Positions 13,409 to 13,418 of a stretch of DNA of 13,418 nucleotides are shown here, in pieces; within the stretch, counting starts at the first letter, position 1; each line of letters begins with the position of its first letter. The stretch covers positions 1 to 13,418 of the forward strand of contig DASUBV010000126.1 of NCBI GenBank assembly GCA_035763085.1, read 5' to 3'. The notes below the pieces were generated by a model, which was given only the letters and a program-made list of their open reading frames with translations, was not told where the DNA came from and did not search any database. The position numbers and the translations under genes are program-made. This stretch comes from DASUBV01 sp035763085 (GTDB lineage: Bacteria > Actinomycetota > Actinomycetes > Streptosporangiales > Streptosporangiaceae).

Positions 13409-13418
13409 CCGCGACCTG
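13389..13418 (-). CDS. xseA: Possible last codons of exodeoxyribonuclease VII large subunit
   Basis: Only nine codons (QVAVTVAGQ) before a TGA are in the window. A strand-like ending of this sort would suit XseA, and xseA normally lies directly upstream of xseB on the same strand. The call rests mostly on position and could be wrong; it would leave a 114-bp gap between the genes. Confidence 0.3.
   Translation of the reverse strand, partial: QVAVTVAGQ

Overview
The window looks like chromosomal DNA of a high-GC actinobacterium, probably a filamentous one of the Streptosporangiales or Streptomycetales type. Codon third positions are almost all G or C, GTG and TTG starts are common, the gene set is actinobacterial (DUF1707 protein, class II FBPase GlpX close to xseB, GH25 lysozyme, SWIM-SNF2 helicase), and five genes have a TAnnnT -10 box placed exactly where a leaderless mRNA needs it. 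The species cannot be named from the sequence alone.

Layout, left to right. Positions 2-550 (+) hold the C-terminal part of a PUA-domain protein that resembles glutamate 5-kinase at its end. 652-4233 (+) encodes a large SWIM/SNF2 ATPase. Convergent to it, 4276-5327 (-) is a lower-GC island with a VapBC toxin-antitoxin pair (vapC 4276-4671, vapB 4668-4901), a perfect inverted-repeat operator at 4911-4931, and an upstream unknown gene that has no stop before vapB and runs into it in frame. 5499-8971 (-) is a two-gene operon: a 14-TM DHA2-type MFS exporter, then a glutamine synthetase family ligase joined by an ATGA overlap. 8972-9295 is a divergent intergenic region with 23-bp GC-rich repeats and two AT-rich promoter patches.

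9296-10237 (+) is a GH25 muramidase with an extra beta-rich C-terminal module. After a strong hairpin comes a DUF1707/LiaF-like protein (10302-10913, +). 10914-11094 separates two convergent genes and holds one perfect hairpin plus three hairpin-forming repeat units. glpX (11095-12123, -) is divergent from a TetR regulator (12279-12896, +), which ends 3 bp from the convergent xseB (12900-13274, -). The right edge holds short GC-rich repeats and possibly the last codons of xseA.

Most genes are housekeeping or envelope genes that need not work together. The real functional groups are the VapBC module (toxin, antitoxin, operator), the exporter plus gamma-glutamyl ligase operon (possibly for an amine or amino-acid-like compound), and xseA/xseB. 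I found no CRISPR array, tRNA, rRNA, transposase or phage gene. The items most worth a second look are the VapBC island with its apparent CTG toxin start and in-frame upstream fusion, the repeat clusters between genes, and the recurring leaderless-promoter geometry.
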